Assembly (NCBI GenBank): GCA_002099365.1 | Contig: MSED01000001.1 | Coordinates: 620,001-684,000, forward strand | From: Phialophora verrucosa | Taxonomy: Eukaryota; Ascomycota; Eurotiomycetes; Chaetothyriales; Herpotrichiellaceae | DNA: 64,000 nt | Direction: 5' to 3' | Shown here: one piece after another, positions 59,426 to 64,000 of the stretch | How the letters are laid out: every line of letters begins with the position of its first letter | Numbering within the stretch: the stretch's first letter is position 1 | Program-made: the position numbers and the translations under genes | Notes under the pieces: model-generated | What the model was told of the DNA's origin: nothing | The model's database searches: none | Seen by the model: only the letters and a program-made list of their open reading frames with translations

Positions 59426-60562
59426 TTCAGACGCATTGTGCTGTTCCCGGAGCTGAGGGGGAAAGGGAACAGAGGATACTGGAAGACTCGCTGTCAACTT
59501 GATGCTCGACAGGGACTGGGATACGCATGCTCCATTGGCAACGTTTGCTGTGGTGTCTGCGAAGGCAGAGCGCGCTGAGCACGGGCGGGCCACGGGCGGG
59601 TTTCGATTGTGTTGTTACCAGATGTCAGACTTACACTCCTTCATAGCCAACTTTGTCATCTATTCATCTCCATCCAAGTGTCGATTTTCTATTCTTAGTC
59701 GTCTACCGCTGTGTGCCTTCTATTGTTGGCTATATGTATCACATACCCCAAGAAATGCCACGGACACCATTGGTTGGCTCCAAATTCGGACGGGAATAGC
59801 TCGGAGGTTGAAGGGCCCAAAAGATAATTCCACCACGTCCGAGCAATCGACACTCGCACCACAATGGGTCCCAGCGCTGCTTCCATCCATCATTGGCATT
59901 TCCGGTAGATCCACCTCGTACCCTCGGGGACGCCATGCATAGTGGTCAGCATTTGGGCTGTGCCCTATACAGGAATACAAACATCTGTGTAATTGATTGC
60001 ACCCCACGAACGCCGTAAAGCTGCTGTGACTGGGAAGGTTACCAGAGGGTCTGTAAAGACGACGCCAAGGCGTCACAGGCCTTCGTAACTATATAGTCAG
60101 GCGTCGCCCCCGACCCCTTCGAATACGACGATGTCCTCCAATTGAGTCACAAGGCTGTGGTGTGGGTCGCACACCTTCCCTCCGTGCCTCCCCTCCTCTT
60201 TTGGCACCGGTCGCAATTCCATCAACGAACGCATGATAGATAGGACTCTCAATTAGTGGATTGTCTAAGTTGAGATAATGCTATCAGCTATATCGCCAAC
60301 GAAAGCCTCCTAGGTCCATTGCCTCCCTTTTTTGCTTGAGTCTCCTCAATGCCGTTTTGGTGGCCGGCTTCCGCGTTCCCGGTAGCTTATGATGAAAGGA
60401 AGGTTGAATGACAACTCCATTTGGCCGTACTTTATCTGCGTTTGCGGTACATATAGTGGACGTCAAAGCTATATCTGGTCATGGAAGAGGCAGGTTTACC
60501 TGAGGCAACGCGCGTGGAATTCTCCAGACGTGTTTCTGGACTAAAATCCCTGTACGCTCCAT
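59426..60562. other. convergent intergenic region with dispersed repeat copy B
   Basis: About 1.1 kb between the secreted-protein gene (+) and the Zn2Cys6 gene (-). Contains repeat copy B (60025-60151). No supported coding sequence. Confidence 0.55.
60025..60151 (+). repeat. dispersed short repeat, copy B (best-preserved ends)
   Basis: 127 bp bounded by an exact 7-bp inverted pair, TGTGACT at the left and AGTCACA at the right. Internal sequence GGGAAGGTTACC, GACGCCAAGGCGTC (a perfect GACGCC/GGCGTC palindrome) and CAGGCGTCGCCCCCGAC matches copies A and C. A target-site duplication is not certain (GCTG lies on both sides if the ends are set two bases out). No coding capacity. Confidence 0.75.
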
Positions 60563-63019
60563 TCAATGAAGAGCGGCGCGAAGTTCGACCTCATCCTCCC
60601 GACTCCACCCCCAGGGTTGTGATGTCTCCCCCGGGATATCTGCGAGACCAAAATGATCATGCTTAAGCGAGATGTCCGACACTAATCGTCGAAAGATCCT
60701 CCAAGCACGATACGCCGAGGGAGAGCCTGTAGATAGGCACCGTAAGTATGCCATCGCCTTTCGAAGTGCATCTAGGACTCCGGCGATGTCATTGACAAAA
60801 TGTTGGCCGTCAAGGGCGAGTTCGAGGATCAAAACCGACGTCGCCTGCGCTACATAGTGTAACAGTGTCCACCACGGGAGCAGTTGATAAGCCTCGTACA
60901 TGTTAGGATGGTCTGGCATGACGACCAACATTGACATCGCTGCCTGAACGCAAGCTCTGGCAAAGTTATGATTGATTTGTTGGGACTCCGCCGATTGGTT
61001 GCTGATAACGATCTTGCACAGGCACGGCCGGTAGAGGATCATCTCCAGACTGTGGTGGTACATGGTCAATTCCGTCTGGATACGAGGGTCTATTTCCGTG
61101 GCCGCAGCCGTGTCTCGAATGGTCAAATCGTCCACTAGACCCTTCGCCCAGTGTTCCAAGTCGGTCGATAATACCTTGATTCTATGCTGAACATCGGCCC
61201 ATGACTCTCCCAGTACGCCTGTGTAAAGTTGCGAATAGATTTTTTCGCTCAGTTGACAGAGTAGAAGGCGCTGGGAGAAGTATGAGCCAGGAGTAACCAT
61301 TTCCAACACAGTTGATTCATTGATTGGGTGACATTCTCCCTCTGCCTGCGGATATATCCTGATCGTTGCCAGGAAGGAAAGCCAATACTTTCTTGAGGTT
61401 GGCGAAGTCAAGAGTTCACGCAATGAGACGTGGCGAGTAGTGCGGCGAAGCTTCCCATCAAGCGTGGCTGGCGGAATCGTGACCTCAGTCAGCGAGATTG
61501 ATTTAGGCCGGCCGGTGATTTCGGAAAGAAGGACCTCGAGACTATACAGCGACCACCACGTTCGTGCGCGTCGTACTTGGTCCTGGACTTCAATGTCCGG
61601 ATCAGTGACGTTTAGATGGAGGCCGAGTGCGGTGGCATGTCGTATCGCATGGCCGAGAGAAGTCCAGCTTCTGTGCACCAACAGTCAGTATGAAAAGTGA
61701 GCTCGCCTCTGTGTTAGGAGTCCCTAATCACCTATTAACCGATCCGTTCACCATCAAATAGAACGATAAGAGACCGATGGCTTGGATACCCTCCACGTCA
61801 GGATGGTCAGATATGATCCGGTGGTCGAGTCCCAACGCTCGCGCCCGTGCGTAAAAGGTGAGATGGTGCTCTGAGGGTCGTAGCACTCTTGAATCAGTGA
61901 TCTCCAGCCACTTGGAAGCGATCGCCCAGACCACATTAGCCATGGATAACCAACGACGATCCACCCAAGACAAGAGTAGTCGATCTCGGGGAAGTGACTG
62001 CAAGGTCTCTACGAATTGCTCGCGGTCGAGGAATTGGAAGACCCCCTGTAGTGCATGGAAAAATGCCCCGGTTAGATTATGGATAACGTCGTCTGAAGGC
62101 AACTCCAAATCAATCATGTCCTCGTCCACTGTTAGAAGATCGGTGTCGTCTGTGAAATAACTGAAATCTTTTAGTAACTCCCGTTGCCGGTAGTCGACGT
62201 CCATAGGAGTTATTTCATAGTTTATCTGAGGTGTAGGTAGTCGAATGTGTTCCCAGGCGCGCCGAGCCCACGAAATCTCCGACATCTTGCCAATATACCC
62301 AGCTGCGCCGGAACCGGATTTTAGCCCGGCCACCTGTGACAGCTCACCCTGTCGCCCTGGGGATCCCACACTCGGGGTGACCGTGGTTTCCCCATAATCT
62401 TTACGTTCGTGATCAAGCGGACCCATATCTCTTTGCCAAAGAGATTCCAAACCAGTCTGCACCGATTTTGGGCTTCGAAAGGAAGGCTTCTTGTCTACCT
62501 GTTCCTGGGAGTACTGGACAATGCATATTAATTTGTAAATCCGTCACAGATGGGCTGACATCATTCACCATCAGCAATGCTTGCGCGATGTTCTCACGCA
62601 CGGCCGCTTCCAAGGCCGGACTGTTGGCCACAGACTGCAGGGCGCTGGCCAGATGGCGGTTTTGTTCTTCCAGCATTGATATCCGTTGGAGCTTCTCACC
62701 CATCTCCCTGGAGCAGACATCAATATCTGGGCCATCGGGGCGGATGTGCAAACCTAGAAGTCCATGATCCGGCCTAAGGAAAGAGATTGTGAACGCACTT
62801 TTTGTTTCGTTCTCGTTTCCTGTCCCCACAGATGCAGACCGCGTTATCAGCTGCACATTTAGAGCAGCGTCCTTCACCAGAGCATTTGACGCGCATCAAG
62901 CGACAACGATCACAAGCATGCGCGATTCGTTGCCTCACAGTGGCTGGAGAACTCGGCGACATTGAAGTCGCGGACGGCGTCTCCGGCGGCTGTGCCGCAC
63001 GCCTCTTCTGAGCAGACAT
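60563..63019 (-). CDS. Zn(II)2Cys6 transcription factor with fungal-specific regulatory domain
   Basis: Four exons: 63019-62799, 62707-62515, 62456-61732 and 61670-60563, giving about 748 aa. The zinc cluster is CDRCRLMRVKC then CSKCAADNAVC (spacing 2-6-5-2-8, slightly long in the last loop). Intron 1 (91 bp) joins it to a coiled coil, EMGEKLQRISMLEEQNRHL. The second intron is least certain: GTACTC...GCAG (58 bp) is the only pair found that keeps phase. The rest has the fungal-specific domain pattern: FFHALQGVFQFLDREQFVE, VNRSWTSLGHAIRHATALGL across intron 3, RRARTWWSLYSLEVLLSEIT and a long helical C-terminus ending WGWSREDEVELRAALH. A nuclear DNA-binding activator or repressor of a metabolic pathway by family; its targets cannot be deduced. 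No metabolic gene lies next to it inside the window. Confidence 0.88.
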
Positions 63020-64000
63020 GATCTATATCATCAATCTTTGAGCCTCAATTTAGGGTGATAGTTGCAGGGCATCGCGAGATTTCAGAACCATCATGCGCGG
63101 AATCCGTGGGTTTGGGACGCAGACGATAGAAAGGCCGAACTATTTGGACTGTATGGGTAACAATGCTCAAAACATTCGTCATATTTAGACCTTGGATATC
63201 GACAGGGGTAACTTTTATCGACGCAGAGTAGTAAGACCGTGAATGGCAAGATTGCCGAGGCTCAGTACACGCGATGGAAGCGTGCGCCGCGTGTGACTGG
63301 GAAGGTTACCCGAGGGTGTGTAAAGATGATGTCAAGGCGTCACAGGCCGTATGGGCGTTCGCACGTCATGTTGATAGGCCTCCGTAACTATGAAGTCAGG
63401 CGTCGCCCCGACTCTATACGCGATAGTGCTCAAGCAATGCGAGTGTCCAATGCTCTGAACACCCGGAAAAGTTCGCAGATACAACTGTGGATGAAATGCT
63501 CCGAGTCCTCGATGATACGGACTAATGGCAGCCAGAGTTCTACCCTGACTTGCCAACGACTGCTTCGAGTGTCAGCCACGTTAGCACACTAGTTAAGGTC
63601 TGCACCTTGTCAGATGAATCCTACCAGTGCATAGAATGCCCAGGGTCACCCTCTCGTCGACACTGTCAGGGCTGTGGAGACGCAGCCATAAAAGCTAAGA
63701 GGTCCAGAACTAGGGATGAATTGCTATGATTCTTAGTCTTTTTGGGCGATATCCAGGGGGCTGTGGACCTCTTCCTCACACCCAGTCAATGAGTTGTCGG
63801 ACAAAGAAGAACAAGGTGAAAATCAGAACTTCAGAGTCGCACGTAAGCTGCGATACTAATCGCCAGCAGGCGCAGGTGCCTGTGCCTAACGTTAGGCATC
63901 ACCAGGGGCTGAGGCTTGGTACAGGGAGTTGATTAATGGAAAACGTGATTTCGCGGTAATTTCGCGTCGTACTCTGGCTTCTGACCTCTGAAGCATCCGT
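63020..64000. other. intergenic end of window with dispersed repeat copy C
   Basis: Promoter region of the Zn2Cys6 gene followed by repeat copy C and about 600 bp in which I see no supported gene. A gene continuing past the window edge cannot be judged. Confidence 0.5.
63292..63413 (+). repeat. dispersed short repeat, copy C
   Basis: Begins TGTGACTGGGAAGGTTACCC like copy B and shares GTCAAGGCGTCACAGGCC, CCGTAACTAT and GTCAGGCGTCGCCCCGACT. An extra block of about 34 bp lies between the CACAGGCC and GTAACTAT parts. The right inverted end seen in copy B is not recognisable. Confidence 0.75.

Overview
The window looks like nuclear DNA of a filamentous ascomycete (Pezizomycotina). Genes are spaced and on both strands, with short introns of about 46-135 bp carrying GTRNGT donors and CTAAC-like branch points. 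The conserved genes (PAG1/Tao3-type morphogenesis protein, MLH1, ATG18, NADPH-cytochrome P450 reductase, a YBP1-type protein) and the regulator families (bZIP-DUF3425, Zn(II)2Cys6 with a fungal-specific domain) are typical of that group. I do not name a genus. Coordinates are CDS outer limits; exon joins were worked out by hand from splice signals and reading phase. No tRNA, rRNA, CRISPR array or intact transposon was recognised.

Layout. 1-4784 is gene-poor. 4785-26590 is a conserved block: YBP1/glomulin-like protein (+), cytochrome P450 reductase (-), a PAG1/Tao3 protein of about 2650 residues (+), a secreted GH128-type glycoside hydrolase with a DUF7908-like N-terminus (+), and MLH1 (-). 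From 27920 to 45704 lies an accessory block between MLH1 and ATG18: TRI12-like MFS pump (+), bZIP-DUF3425 regulator (+), zinc alcohol dehydrogenase (-), MFS sugar-type transporter (-), SDR (-), Baeyer-Villiger-type flavin monooxygenase (-), a second SDR (+) and a second TRI12-like pump (+). ATG18 (46496-47908) marks the right border.

The accessory block has the makings of a small metabolic cluster. Two SDRs and an alcohol dehydrogenase could interconvert alcohols and ketones, the monooxygenase could insert oxygen into a ketone to give an ester or lactone, three transporters would move substrate or product, and the bZIP could control it. No PKS, NRPS, terpene synthase or lactone hydrolase is present, so a catabolic or detoxification role is at least as likely as biosynthesis. 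This is inference.

From 49041 to 53016 a 2-oxoglutarate/Fe(II) dioxygenase and an NCS1 nucleobase-type permease are divergently transcribed from a 929-bp region with several GATA-type sites, which suggests uptake and oxidation of a nitrogenous base. From 53 kb to the end the window is gene-poor: an uncharacterised three-exon gene, a small secreted cysteine-rich protein, a decayed Zn2Cys6 fragment, one intact Zn2Cys6 regulator, and two of three copies of a short dispersed repeat (the third is upstream of MLH1).

Most notable observations: the monooxygenase cluster bordered by two paralogous pumps; two probable GC-AG introns (MLH1 and the alcohol dehydrogenase); the three-copy dispersed repeat with short terminal inverted repeats; and the dioxygenase/NCS1 divergent pair.
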